This document shows, piece by piece, positions 36,285-43,879 of a stretch of 64,000 nucleotides of DNA. Source of the stretch: Pseudoxanthomonas sp. PXM02 (GTDB lineage Bacteria; Pseudomonadota; Gammaproteobacteria; Xanthomonadales; Xanthomonadaceae); the NCBI RefSeq assembly GCF_014851805.1, contig NZ_JACVAK010000001.1, positions 248,001-312,000 of the forward strand. Direction: 5' to 3'. The notes beneath the pieces were generated by a model that worked only from the letters and a program-made list of their open reading frames with translations, made no database searches and was not told the DNA's origin. The position numbers and the translations under genes are program-made. Position 1 is the first letter of the stretch. Each line of letters opens with the position of its first letter.

Positions 36285-37280
36285 ATGACCCTCCCCACGA
36301 CCTTCAACGCCTTCCGCATCCACAACGACGACGCCGGCTATCGCAGCGGCACCGAAACCATCGCGCTCGACGCATTGAATCCCGGCGAAGTCGTCATCAA
36401 GACCGCCTACTCATCGGTCAACTACAAGGATGCGCTGGCCGGTACCGGTGAAGGCAAGATCCTGCGGCGCTTTCCGTTGGTCGGTGGCATCGACGTGGCC
36501 GGCCATGTGGTGGCGTCGACCGACCCGGCCTTCAAGGAAGGCGATGCGGTGTTGGTGACCGGCTCCGGCCTCAGCGAAACCCGCGACGGCGGTTACGCCG
36601 AGTACGCGCGGCTCGACGCGAAGTGGGTCATTCCCCTGCCCTCCGGACTCAGCCTGCGCGAGAGCATGATCCTGGGCACTGCCGGCTTCACCGCCGCGCT
36701 GGCGCTGTACCGCATGCGCGACAACCGGCAGACGCCGGACCTCGGCCCGCTCGCCGTCACCGGCGCCACCGGCGGCGTCGGCTCGCTGGCCGTCGACATC
36801 TTCAGCAAAGCGGGCTTCGAAGTGCATGCCGTCAGCGGTAAACCCGAGAACACCGCGTACCTGACGTCGATCGGCGCCACCGAGGTGCTGGGCCGCGACG
36901 CGCTGGCCACCGCGCGCCCGATGGAGTCTGCACGCTTCGGCGGTGGCCTCGACAACGTCGGCGGCCCGATGCTGGCCAGCCTGCTCGCGCAGACGACACC
37001 CTATGGCAACGTCGCCAGTGCCGGCCTCGCCGCCACGGCCGACCTACCCATAACTGTGATGCCCTTCATAATTCGGGGCGTGTCGTTGCTGGGCGTCGCC
37101 TCGGCGGGTACCGCACGCGACATCCGCGAGCAGGTCTGGCAGCACCTCGCCAGCGACTGGAAGCCGCGGCACCTGGACACGATCTGCACCCGCGAAACCA
37201 CGCTGGATGGGCTTCCCGAGGTGTTCCGCACCATGCTGGACGGGCGCTCGTTCGGACGCACGCTGGTGCGAATGGGATGA
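36285..37280 (+). CDS. YhdH/YhfP-family quinone oxidoreductase, acrylyl-CoA reductase-like
   Basis: A 331-residue zinc-free medium-chain dehydrogenase. The catalytic N-terminal domain (TAYSSVNYKDALAGTGEGKILRRFPLVGGIDVAG) is that of the YhdH/AcuI branch. The NADPH-binding Rossmann motif is VTGATGGVGSLAVDIFSKAGFEV. Family members reduce acrylyl-CoA to propionyl-CoA or reduce quinones with NADPH. An assignment to AcuI cannot be made from this sequence alone. It lies 18 bases downstream of the nuclease gene; whether they share a transcript is unclear. Confidence 0.88.
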   Translation: MTLPTTFNAFRIHNDDAGYRSGTETIALDALNPGEVVIKTAYSSVNYKDALAGTGEGKILRRFPLVGGIDVAGHVVASTDPAFKEGDAVLVTGSGLSETRDGGYAEYARLDAKWVIPLPSGLSLRESMILGTAGFTAALALYRMRDNRQTPDLGPLAVTGATGGVGSLAVDIFSKAGFEVHAVSGKPENTAYLTSIGATEVLGRDALATARPMESARFGGGLDNVGGPMLASLLAQTTPYGNVASAGLAATADLPITVMPFIIRGVSLLGVASAGTARDIREQVWQHLASDWKPRHLDTICTRETTLDGLPEVFRTMLDGRSFGRTLVRMG

Positions 37281-37327
37281 ACGGCACCGGCGGTGCGACG
37301 GACGTTGTCCGTTGGCCGCCAACCCCA

Positions 37328-37355
37328 TTGTGTTGTCACCGACAAGGTCTAAAAT
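37328..37355 (+). promoter_or_regulatory. Possible promoter of the PilH-like gene
   Basis: TTGTGT (37328-37333) and TAAAAT (37350-37355) are separated by 16 bases, upstream of the response regulator ATG at 37383. The fit to sigma-70 is moderate. Confidence 0.4.
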
Positions 37356-37382
37356 CGGTGGCGGGGAACACTGGGGACATCC

Positions 37383-37775
37383 ATGGCAAAGATTCTGATC
37401 GTCGACGATTCACCGTCGCAACTGCTGGGCATCCAGCGCATCGTCGAGAAACTGGGGCACGAATCCATCACCGCCGAAGACGGCGCCGCGGGCGTGGAAG
37501 TCGCCAAGCGCGAGCTGCCTGACATGGTGCTGATGGACGTGGTGATGCCGAACCTCAACGGGTTCCAGGCCACGCGCACGTTGAGCCGCGAGGCCACCAC
37601 CAAGCACATCCCGGTGATCCTGGTGACCACCAAGGATCAGGATACCGACCGCATGTGGGGCCTGCGCCAAGGCGCAAAGGCCTACCTGACCAAGCCGTTT
37701 TCCGAGGACGAACTGGCCGAGGTGATCGAGCGCATCTTCAATGCGCGCGAACTGCCGTCCGCGCCGTCGGCCTGA
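37383..37775 (+). CDS. Single-domain response regulator, PilH-like
   Basis: A 130-residue stand-alone receiver domain. The acidic pair is in LIVDDSPSQLLG, the phosphoacceptor is Asp52 in LMDVVMPNLNG, the conserved Thr is in ILVTTKDQD and the Lys in AYLTKPF. QDTDRMWGLRQGAK is typical of PilH, the twitching-motility CheY-like regulator. No PilG, PilI, PilJ or ChpA neighbours are present, so it is an orphan here and its cognate kinase must be elsewhere. A strong terminator follows. Confidence 0.85.
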   Translation: MAKILIVDDSPSQLLGIQRIVEKLGHESITAEDGAAGVEVAKRELPDMVLMDVVMPNLNGFQATRTLSREATTKHIPVILVTTKDQDTDRMWGLRQGAKAYLTKPFSEDELAEVIERIFNARELPSAPSA

Positions 37776-37798
37776 TACCGGCAGCAACTTGGCGATGA

Positions 37799-37825
37799 AG
37801 AGCAGGCTTCGGCCTGCTCTTTTCG
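37799..37825 (+). terminator. Rho-independent terminator after the PilH-like gene
   Basis: A 9-bp perfect stem (AGAGCAGGC, 37799-37807; GCCTGCTCT, 37812-37820) with TTCG loop and a trailing TTT lies between the response regulator and the convergent CFA-synthase gene. Confidence 0.85.
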
Positions 37826-37838
37826 TTTCAGCGCACCG

Positions 37839-38957
37839 TCAACGTGGCGCGACGTAGCCGCCGGTCATGCCGCGCGGCGACAGCACGAGTTGCCACAGCT
37901 GCGACCGGCGGCTGCGGAACGTGGCCATCGAGGCCGACAGGTAGAACCGCCACATCCGCCGGAAACGCTCGTCGTAACGCGGATCAAGCACATCCCACGC
38001 CGACTCGACGTTGCTGCGCCACGCCTGCAGGGTCAGGTCGTAGTCGGCGCCGAAGTTGTGCCAGTCCTCCAGCACGAACCGCCCCTCGATCGCCTGTGCG
38101 ATCTGCGCTGTCGATGGCAGCATCGAGTTGGGGAAGATGTAGCGCGCGATCCACGGATCGGTCCGCTGCACGGAGCGGCCACCGCCGATGGTGTGCAGCA
38201 GGAACAGGCCCTCCGGGGGAAGGCAGCGGCGCACGACGTCGAAATAGGCGGCGTAGTTCTTCACGCCCACATGCTCGAACATGCCCAGCGAGAACGCGGC
38301 ATCGAAGGGTTCGTCGAGCTCGCGGTAGTCCTGCAGCCGGACCTCGACCGGCAGGCCGTCGCACAGACGACGCGCATAGCCGGCCTGCTCCTTCGAAATC
38401 GTGATGCCAACGCCGCTGACGCCGTAATGTTCGACCGCGAACTTCAGCGCTTCGCCCCATCCGCAGCCGATGTCGAGCACGCGCATGCCGGGTCGCAGCT
38501 GCAGCTTCCGGCAGACCAGATCGAGCTTGGCTTCCTGCGCAGCGTCGAGATCGGCGGCATCGCGCCAGTACGCGCAGCTGTAGACCAGGCGCCGACCCAG
38601 CATCGCGGCGTAGAGATCGTTGCCGAGGTCGTAGTGGCGGCGCCCGACTTCGCCGCTGCGTCGCGGCGACTGCAGGTTGGTCAGGCGGGCACGCAGTGCA
38701 TCGAAGAGCTCGCCGGCACCGTGCACGCGCTCGTCCACCCGGGCAGCGAGAAGACGGAACAGCAGGCCGTCGAGCGAGACGGCATCCCACCAGCCGTCCA
38801 TGTAGCTTTCACCCAGACCGAGCGACCCCTGCCCCAGCACACGCGCGTGGAAACGCGGGTCATGGACCTGGATATCCCACGGCCGGTCGCCACCGATCCG
38901 CACATCCGCTTCGGCCAACAGGTCTGAGATCCTGCGCTCGAAGCGGACGTGCGGCAT
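37839..38957 (-). CDS. Cyclopropane-fatty-acyl-phospholipid synthase family protein
   Basis: A 372-residue SAM-dependent methyltransferase of the CFA synthase family. HYDLGNDLYAAMLG is the family signature, VLDIGCGWGEALKFA the SAM-binding motif I and LGMFEHVGVKNY the following conserved block. The enzyme adds a methylene bridge to unsaturated lipid chains, or a methyl group in related enzymes, at the inner membrane. The length matches E. coli Cfa. The DUF3298 lipoprotein gene is 5 bases upstream, so the two are probably co-transcribed. Several of these enzymes occur per genome, so the cfa symbol is not assigned. Confidence 0.9.
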   Translation of the reverse strand: MPHVRFERRISDLLAEADVRIGGDRPWDIQVHDPRFHARVLGQGSLGLGESYMDGWWDAVSLDGLLFRLLAARVDERVHGAGELFDALRARLTNLQSPRRSGEVGRRHYDLGNDLYAAMLGRRLVYSCAYWRDAADLDAAQEAKLDLVCRKLQLRPGMRVLDIGCGWGEALKFAVEHYGVSGVGITISKEQAGYARRLCDGLPVEVRLQDYRELDEPFDAAFSLGMFEHVGVKNYAAYFDVVRRCLPPEGLFLLHTIGGGRSVQRTDPWIARYIFPNSMLPSTAQIAQAIEGRFVLEDWHNFGADYDLTLQAWRSNVESAWDVLDPRYDERFRRMWRFYLSASMATFRSRRSQLWQLVLSPRGMTGGYVAPR

Positions 38958-38962
38958 GGCGG

Positions 38963-39811
38963 TCAGCGGGCGAACAGCTCCGCGTACACCGGCGCCACGT
39001 GCGGCAGCAACAGCGTGGCAGGCACGTCGACCGTCTGCGTGCCGTCGGCATACGGGCCCACCTGGTACGGCGGGAAGACGAAACGCAGCGCGGTGATATG
39101 GCCCGACGCATCGAGCACCGGCACGAATTCGCTGAAGTTGCCGGCCTCCGGCTCGGTGCCCTCGTCGATCATCCGGAACGTGCTCTTGATCAGCGCCGCG
39201 CGATCGGTCGGTGCCAGTTCGTCTTCATCGGCCCGGTTCACGACGGCGGTGTGCAGTTGCTCGCGCACGTAGTCACTGACGGCCTGCCAGCCCTTGGCGT
39301 CGGGAATCAGCGCGCCGGCCGTCAGGCGGGCGTCCTGCTGCGGCAGCCAGACGAAGCGCGCGATCAGCGGCTGTCCGTGCGCACCGCCGGTGTAGCGGCT
39401 GCCATCGGCGGCGACCGCGACGATGCGCGGCGTGTCCACGACCTGCTCGAAGGCCAGCGAGAGTTCGTACGGTGCGGAAGGTTTGTCGTTGCCGAAAGCC
39501 TCGACCGCCTCCATCAGCTCGGCGCGCTCGGCCTCGGTATAGGCCGACAGCGCCTTGGCCAGGCCGGGATAGCGGTTGATCGTGGCGGGATAGCTGATGC
39601 CCACGACATAACGGTCGTTGGTCTCGATGACGTCCTTCAACTCGACCGGGGCGTCCGGCGCCTCGACAGGCGCGGTCACCTGCGCTGGCGACTCACCGGT
39701 CGCAGCGGGTACCGGGGCGGACTCGCGCTTGCAGGCTGCCAGCCCCACGACCGTCATCAGCGCAAGACCGACCAGCCGGGGCGCGTGGGGGGAATGGGGG
39801 ACAAATGACAC
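38963..39811 (-). CDS. DUF3298/RsiV-like lipoprotein
   Basis: A 282-residue predicted lipoprotein. The GTG start at 39811 is chosen because GGAAGGAG lies 8 bases upstream. A signal peptide with lipobox LAAC leads to a Pro/Ala linker and a periplasmic domain (YVVGISYPATINRYPGLAKALSAYTEAERAEL, then RYTGGAHGQPLIARFVW). This is the DUF3298/DUF4163 arrangement, related to the extracytoplasmic part of RsiV and known to bind lysozyme there. A C-terminal VFPPYQVGPYADGTQTVDVP block completes it. Function here is unknown. It precedes the CFA-synthase-like gene by 5 bases. Confidence 0.82.
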   Translation of the reverse strand: MSFVPHSPHAPRLVGLALMTVVGLAACKRESAPVPAATGESPAQVTAPVEAPDAPVELKDVIETNDRYVVGISYPATINRYPGLAKALSAYTEAERAELMEAVEAFGNDKPSAPYELSLAFEQVVDTPRIVAVAADGSRYTGGAHGQPLIARFVWLPQQDARLTAGALIPDAKGWQAVSDYVREQLHTAVVNRADEDELAPTDRAALIKSTFRMIDEGTEPEAGNFSEFVPVLDASGHITALRFVFPPYQVGPYADGTQTVDVPATLLLPHVAPVYAELFAR

Positions 39812-39877
39812 GTTCGGGCTCCTTCCGCGTGTGATGGCCGTCATTCTAGGCCGCACCTGCGCCGTCCTCCATCGCGA

Positions 39878-40171
39878 TCATGCATCCACCAGATCAGCGT
39901 ACTCAGGATGCCGCTGAACGTAAGCAGCGGAGTACGAGCAGGCGGGCACCACGCGCCAACCCTGGGCACGCGCGTGATCCAGCGCGGCTTTCACCAGCGC
40001 CGCCGCCACACCGCGGCCACCGATTACCTCGGGCACGCCGGTGTGGTCGATGACCATGCGCTCCGCCCGCAGCGAATACACCAGTTCGGCCTCATGTCCT
40101 TCCAGCCGGGTGGAGAAGCGGCGGGCGGCGGGGTCGTGATGGACGTCGAGGGAAGGCAGGTCACCGGTCAT
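39878..40171 (-). CDS. YjdJ-type GNAT N-acetyltransferase
   Basis: A 97-residue minimal GNAT. AELVYSLRAERMVIDHTGVPEVIGGRGVAAALVKAALDHARAQGWRVVP carries the acetyl-CoA loop GGRGVA, and the C-terminal ACSYSAAYVQRHPEYADL ends the domain. Such small proteins (YjdJ/NATD1-like) act on unknown substrates, possibly by sequestering or modifying metabolites. It is divergent from the small gene at 40370. Confidence 0.85.
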   Translation of the reverse strand: MTGDLPSLDVHHDPAARRFSTRLEGHEAELVYSLRAERMVIDHTGVPEVIGGRGVAAALVKAALDHARAQGWRVVPACSYSAAYVQRHPEYADLVDA

Positions 40172-40369
40172 GGCGGCTCCGTGGTAGGGGACTCACCTAC
40201 ATTGTGACGCAATGCCCGGCTGGGCCTGTGGCAGAACTGGACGCAGCGCGTCACATTCATGCTTGTGAAAAGAAAGTTGGCGCGCGCTAGCGTGACGCAC
40301 ATCGCAGATCCAGAGTTGGCACGATTGCTGCGTGATACGGGCCATAGACCTGCATCTCGGAGTTCCGCC
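40172..40369. promoter_or_regulatory. Intergenic region with a sigma-54-like promoter
   Basis: TTGGCACGATTGCTGC at 40316-40331 resembles the sigma-54 -24/-12 element, with GG and GC separated by 10 bases. The GC element differs by one base (CTGC for TTGC). It points to the small gene at 40370. Nothing else clear is seen in this 198-base gap. Confidence 0.5.
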
Positions 40370-40573
40370 ATGAGCCTGATCGACGCACTGCCCGACGTCT
40401 CCAACGCCAGCGACTTCACCCTGCTGGAAGGCCTGTACCAGCTCACCGTCACCGGCCATACCGACGCGTGGGAGTTCGAGAAACTCAACAACGCCGTGTA
40501 CGAGCGCCTGATGTCCACCTACTCCGGCAGCGAGACCGCAGGCGTGCACGCCGTGCACTCCCTGATGGACTGA
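40370..40573 (+). CDS. Small protein of unknown function
   Basis: A 67-residue acidic soluble protein (MSLIDALPDVSNASDFTLL and NNAVYERLMSTYSGSETAGV). The ATG at 40370 has a GGAG about 9 bases upstream. No membrane segment or cysteine is seen. A sigma-54-like promoter lies just upstream, and an inverted-repeat region follows. I do not recognise a family. An opposing reading frame covers this stretch and is judged a shadow. Confidence 0.6.
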   Translation: MSLIDALPDVSNASDFTLLEGLYQLTVTGHTDAWEFEKLNNAVYERLMSTYSGSETAGVHAVHSLMD

Positions 40574-40600
40574 TCCATCCCGCAAGACCCTCACCGGGCG

Positions 40601-40679
40601 CTCCGGCGCGGCGCAGGGGTCCGCCTTCGGGTGTGACTGCCGCGCCGGAGACCCGTCCCACCTGCACCATGGGTGCAGG
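40601..40679. other. Structured intergenic region with two inverted repeats
   Basis: A perfect 12-bp pair CTCCGGCGCGGC (40601-40612) and GCCGCGCCGGAG (40639-40650) encloses a 26-base loop. A second hairpin CCTGCACC/GGTGCAGG follows (40661-40679, loop ATG). They lie between the small plus-strand gene and the convergent histone-like gene, so a terminator or small RNA is possible. There is no long T-run. Confidence 0.55.
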
Positions 40680-40719
40680 CAGAACGAAATCCCTTCCTCT
40701 TCGACGCTGACGTGGCGCG

Positions 40720-41400
40720 CTACTCGCCGCGGTGATCGCGTTTGCCCTGGTTGCGCCGGTCCTGCGTGCCCGCGCTGCCCTGGATCGCTTTCATGCGGCT
40801 CTCTGCCGCATGCAGTTCCATCGCCTTGCCTGCCGCTTCGTTCGACACGAAGCCCGCACCCGGCGCACCACCCTGCCCCTCATGATCCAGGTGCTGCCAG
40901 GGTGCTGGCTGACGGTCGTGCTCCTGTTTCTGTTCGAGCAATGAGCGGGCGTTCGCCAACGCCTGGGCGGGTGTGATTTTCCTGGGAGCACGCTTGCGCG
41001 CGGCGGTTTTCTTCGCAGGCGTCTTGCGCGCCACCGTACGTTTGGCTGCCACCTTCTTAGCTGCGGGCCGAGGTGCTGCGGCTTTCTTCACGGCTTTACG
41101 GACGACCTTCTTCGTCGCCTTGCGGGCGGCGCTCTTCTTGGCCACCTTGCGCGCTGTTGTTTTCTTCGCGGCCTTCTTGGCGGCCTTGCGCGGTGCGGCC
41201 GTCTTGCGTGTGGCTTTCTTGATTGCCTTCTTCGCGGTGGTCTTGACGACTTTCCTGGCCGCCTTCTTGGTAGCGGCTTTCTTCGTCGTGGTTTTCTTCG
41301 CGGCTTTCTTCACTGCCTTGCGGGCGGTGGTTTTCTTGGCCGCCGTCTTCTTCGCGGCTTTCTTGACTGCCTTCTTGGCTGTTGCCTTGCGGGTCGCCAT
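40720..41400 (-). CDS. Histone H1-like lysine/alanine-rich DNA-binding protein (AlgP-like)
   Basis: A 226-residue protein, about 150 residues of which are Lys/Ala/Thr repeats with AAKK, KKTT and VKKA units. This resembles eukaryotic histone H1 tails and the bacterial AlgP/Hc1-like proteins, which bind DNA and compact or regulate it. The C-terminal 75 residues (KITPAQALANARSLLEQKQEHDRQPAPWQHLDH) are not repetitive. ATG at 41400 follows GGAGGAG, excluding a longer start. The repeats make copy-number variation between strains likely. Target genes are unknown. Confidence 0.85.
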   Translation of the reverse strand: MATRKATAKKAVKKAAKKTAAKKTTARKAVKKAAKKTTTKKAATKKAARKVVKTTAKKAIKKATRKTAAPRKAAKKAAKKTTARKVAKKSAARKATKKVVRKAVKKAAAPRPAAKKVAAKRTVARKTPAKKTAARKRAPRKITPAQALANARSLLEQKQEHDRQPAPWQHLDHEGQGGAPGAGFVSNEAAGKAMELHAAESRMKAIQGSAGTQDRRNQGKRDHRGE

Positions 41401-41480
41401 GCGCTCCTCCACGGGTGGGACACGCCACCGGGATAGCACGGCCCACCTTCAATGCAGGTGAGCAAAGCCGCAATGGCGGC

Positions 41481-42104
41481 TTAACCGAAGCCGAAACGCG
41501 GCTGCGACATCTGCTCGAGGAAATGCTGCAGCACGCGCGGCTCCATCGCGACCATGAAAAGCACACCGTAGGCCGCGCCGGCCAGATGGGCACCGTGGTT
41601 GGTGCGTCCCTGTCCACGCCGGTCCATCCAGATGCTGTAGCCGACGTAGAGCACCGCGTACACGATGGCAGGCATGGGAATGACGAAGACGATGATCATC
41701 GCCCAGGGGTCGATCAGGATGAAGGAGAACAGCACGGCCGACACCGCGCCCGAGGCGCCGAGCGCGTAGTAGTTGGGATCCTTCTGGTGCTTGAGGTAGG
41801 TCGGCAGGATCGCCACCACCAGCGCGGAGAGGTAGAAGCCCGCATACACCAGGCTGTTGCCGCTGAGCCGTCCGATGAGGGGCTCCATCAGGCGCCCGAC
41901 GAAGAACAGCGTGACCATGTTGAACAGCAGGTGCCAGTAGTCCGCATGGAGAAATCCATGGGTGATCAGGCGGTCGTACTGGCGTTGGCGATCGATCGCC
42001 GGCGGCCACAGGATCAATCGCATCATCATCGACGGCGTGCGCAGTGCCAGTAGGCTGACCACGCAGGTGATCGCGATCAGCAGCAGCGTGATGGGGGCGT
42101 TCAT
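41481..42104 (-). CDS. Rhomboid-family intramembrane serine protease
   Basis: A 207-residue membrane protein with about six helices. The catalytic serine is Ser118 in GASGAVS, and the catalytic histidine is His173 in HGAHLAGAAYG. The upstream HADYWHLLFNM is the rhomboid oxyanion and structural motif. The enzyme should cleave single-span substrates within the membrane. The substrate is not predictable. It lies 9 bases downstream of the peptide symporter gene, so co-transcription is likely. Confidence 0.9.
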   Translation of the reverse strand: MNAPITLLLIAITCVVSLLALRTPSMMMRLILWPPAIDRQRQYDRLITHGFLHADYWHLLFNMVTLFFVGRLMEPLIGRLSGNSLVYAGFYLSALVVAILPTYLKHQKDPNYYALGASGAVSAVLFSFILIDPWAMIIVFVIPMPAIVYAVLYVGYSIWMDRRGQGRTNHGAHLAGAAYGVLFMVAMEPRVLQHFLEQMSQPRFGFG

Positions 42105-42113
42105 CGTCTGTCC

Positions 42114-43730
42114 TCAGGCTGCGGTGCGGTAGTTGTCCTGCATCGGATAGGTCCTGGCGTACAACGCGAATGCCAAGGCCGCCACGAACGCGAAGCCGGC
42201 GAAGAAGAACATCAGGAACGCGTTCTCCGTCCAGCCCTGCGACTGGATCCAGCCGATCACCGCCGGGTCGCGGACGCTGGCATTGGTCAGCAGCACCCAC
42301 AGGCCACCGAACGTGCTGGTCAGGTACCAGAACGCCATGATCACGCCCTTCATCGCCATCGGAGCCTGGCTGTAGGCGAATTCGAGTGCGGTCGCCGACA
42401 CCAGCACTTCGCCGAAGGTCAGCAGCAGGTACGGCAGCGTCTGCCATGCCAGCGACACCTGCTCGCCGTCGTCCATCTGCAGCTGCAGCATGCCAGCGAC
42501 GATCCACGACAGCGCGGAAATCGCGATGCCCCAACCCATCCGGCGCAAGGCGGTGACGTTGAAGCCCATCTTCCGTAGCGCCGGGTACAGCACCAGGTTG
42601 TTGAAGGGGATCAGCAGCATGACCATCAGCGGATTCAGCGCCTGCATCTGCGTGGCGTCCTTCACCAGCCAGCTCGGCCACCACCACAGGTCGTGCGGGA
42701 TCACCATCGCCTTGCCCTGGATGACCCATGTCGATGCCTTCTGGTCGAACAGCGACCAGAACGGGGTCACCAGTGCGAACACGATCAGGATGCGCAATAC
42801 CGAACGCACGCCTTCGATGGCGGCATCCGGATGCAGTCCGCGCGCACGCTCCAGCTGCAACGAAGCGCCAAAGCCGACACCGGCGATGATGGCGCCCAAC
42901 GCGAGGCACGCCGTGATCACGAAGCCCCACGCGTCCGGCCAGATCCCGACACCCGCGAACTTCAGCGCCCACAGCGCCAGCATCAGGACGGCACCGACCA
43001 TGCCCACGGCCGCGACCAGCGTGCCGGCGCCGAAACCCCTGACCAGCAACGCACTGCGCACGATGTTGAGGAAGGAATCCGGATCGTTGCCGCGCGACGG
43101 CGGCACGTTGACGTACTTGTCGCGACCCAGCCAGAAGATGAAGGTCGCGATGAACATCAGGATGCCCGGGATGCCGAACGCCCACGCCGGTCCCCAGCTC
43201 CGCAGCACCAGCGGCATCAGCAGCGAGGCGAAGAACGAACCGAAGTTGATGATCCAGTAGAACGCGTCGAAGACCAGCTTCGCCTTGCTCTTGTTGCTCT
43301 GGTCGAACTGGTCGCCGCAGAACGTCACCACCAGCGGCTTGATGCCGCCCGACCCCAGCGCGATCAGGAACAGGCCGGTGTAGAACCCGGTGGCGTTGCT
43401 CTCGAACAGCGCCAGGCACGCGTGGCCGGCGCAGTAGATCAGCGAGAACCACAGGACGGTGTTGTACTTGCCGAAATAACGGTCTGACAGCCAGCCGCCG
43501 AGCAGCGGGAAGAAGTACACGCCGATGACGAAGCTGTGGAACAGGTCCTTGGCCGCACCTTCGCGCGCAGCCTGGTCCGGCAGATAGGCCAGCAACACCG
43601 AGCTGATCAGGAACGGCACCAGGATATTGCGCATCCCGTAGAAGCTGAACCGCTCGCACGCCTCGTTGCCGATGATGTAGGGAATCTGGCGGGGCATGCG
43701 GCCCTGGCTGGCTTCTGCAGTCGTGCTCAT
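42114..43730 (-). CDS. POT-family oligopeptide/proton symporter
   Basis: A 538-residue inner-membrane transporter with about fourteen hydrophobic segments. The signature ACERFSFYGMRNIL (ExxERFxYG-type) at residues 24-37 and the FSFF-type second block GSGGIKPLVVTFCGDQF match the POT/PTR2 family, which imports di- and tripeptides with protons. Large cytoplasmic loops occur around residues 185-215. The first gene of a likely operon with the rhomboid protease. Confidence 0.92.
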   Translation of the reverse strand: MSTTAEASQGRMPRQIPYIIGNEACERFSFYGMRNILVPFLISSVLLAYLPDQAAREGAAKDLFHSFVIGVYFFPLLGGWLSDRYFGKYNTVLWFSLIYCAGHACLALFESNATGFYTGLFLIALGSGGIKPLVVTFCGDQFDQSNKSKAKLVFDAFYWIINFGSFFASLLMPLVLRSWGPAWAFGIPGILMFIATFIFWLGRDKYVNVPPSRGNDPDSFLNIVRSALLVRGFGAGTLVAAVGMVGAVLMLALWALKFAGVGIWPDAWGFVITACLALGAIIAGVGFGASLQLERARGLHPDAAIEGVRSVLRILIVFALVTPFWSLFDQKASTWVIQGKAMVIPHDLWWWPSWLVKDATQMQALNPLMVMLLIPFNNLVLYPALRKMGFNVTALRRMGWGIAISALSWIVAGMLQLQMDDGEQVSLAWQTLPYLLLTFGEVLVSATALEFAYSQAPMAMKGVIMAFWYLTSTFGGLWVLLTNASVRDPAVIGWIQSQGWTENAFLMFFFAGFAFVAALAFALYARTYPMQDNYRTAA

Positions 43731-43879
43731 CCGATCTTCCGGTGAAAAAGTCTCGGAAGGTTACCGTATCCGCCTGCGCAGGGTCGAACAGCCATGTCGT
43801 CGCGACAGGACAAAAAGGGGACTGGGACTGACCGCGATTGCGGGGCATCATGCGCCCCTGCCCTGTTCAGGAATTCCCC

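Noticed and set aside
40193..40594. Minus-strand 133-codon frame over the small gene at 40370
   Set aside because: Starts without a ribosome binding site and has no family features; the plus-strand frame has both a ribosome binding site and a promoter candidate.
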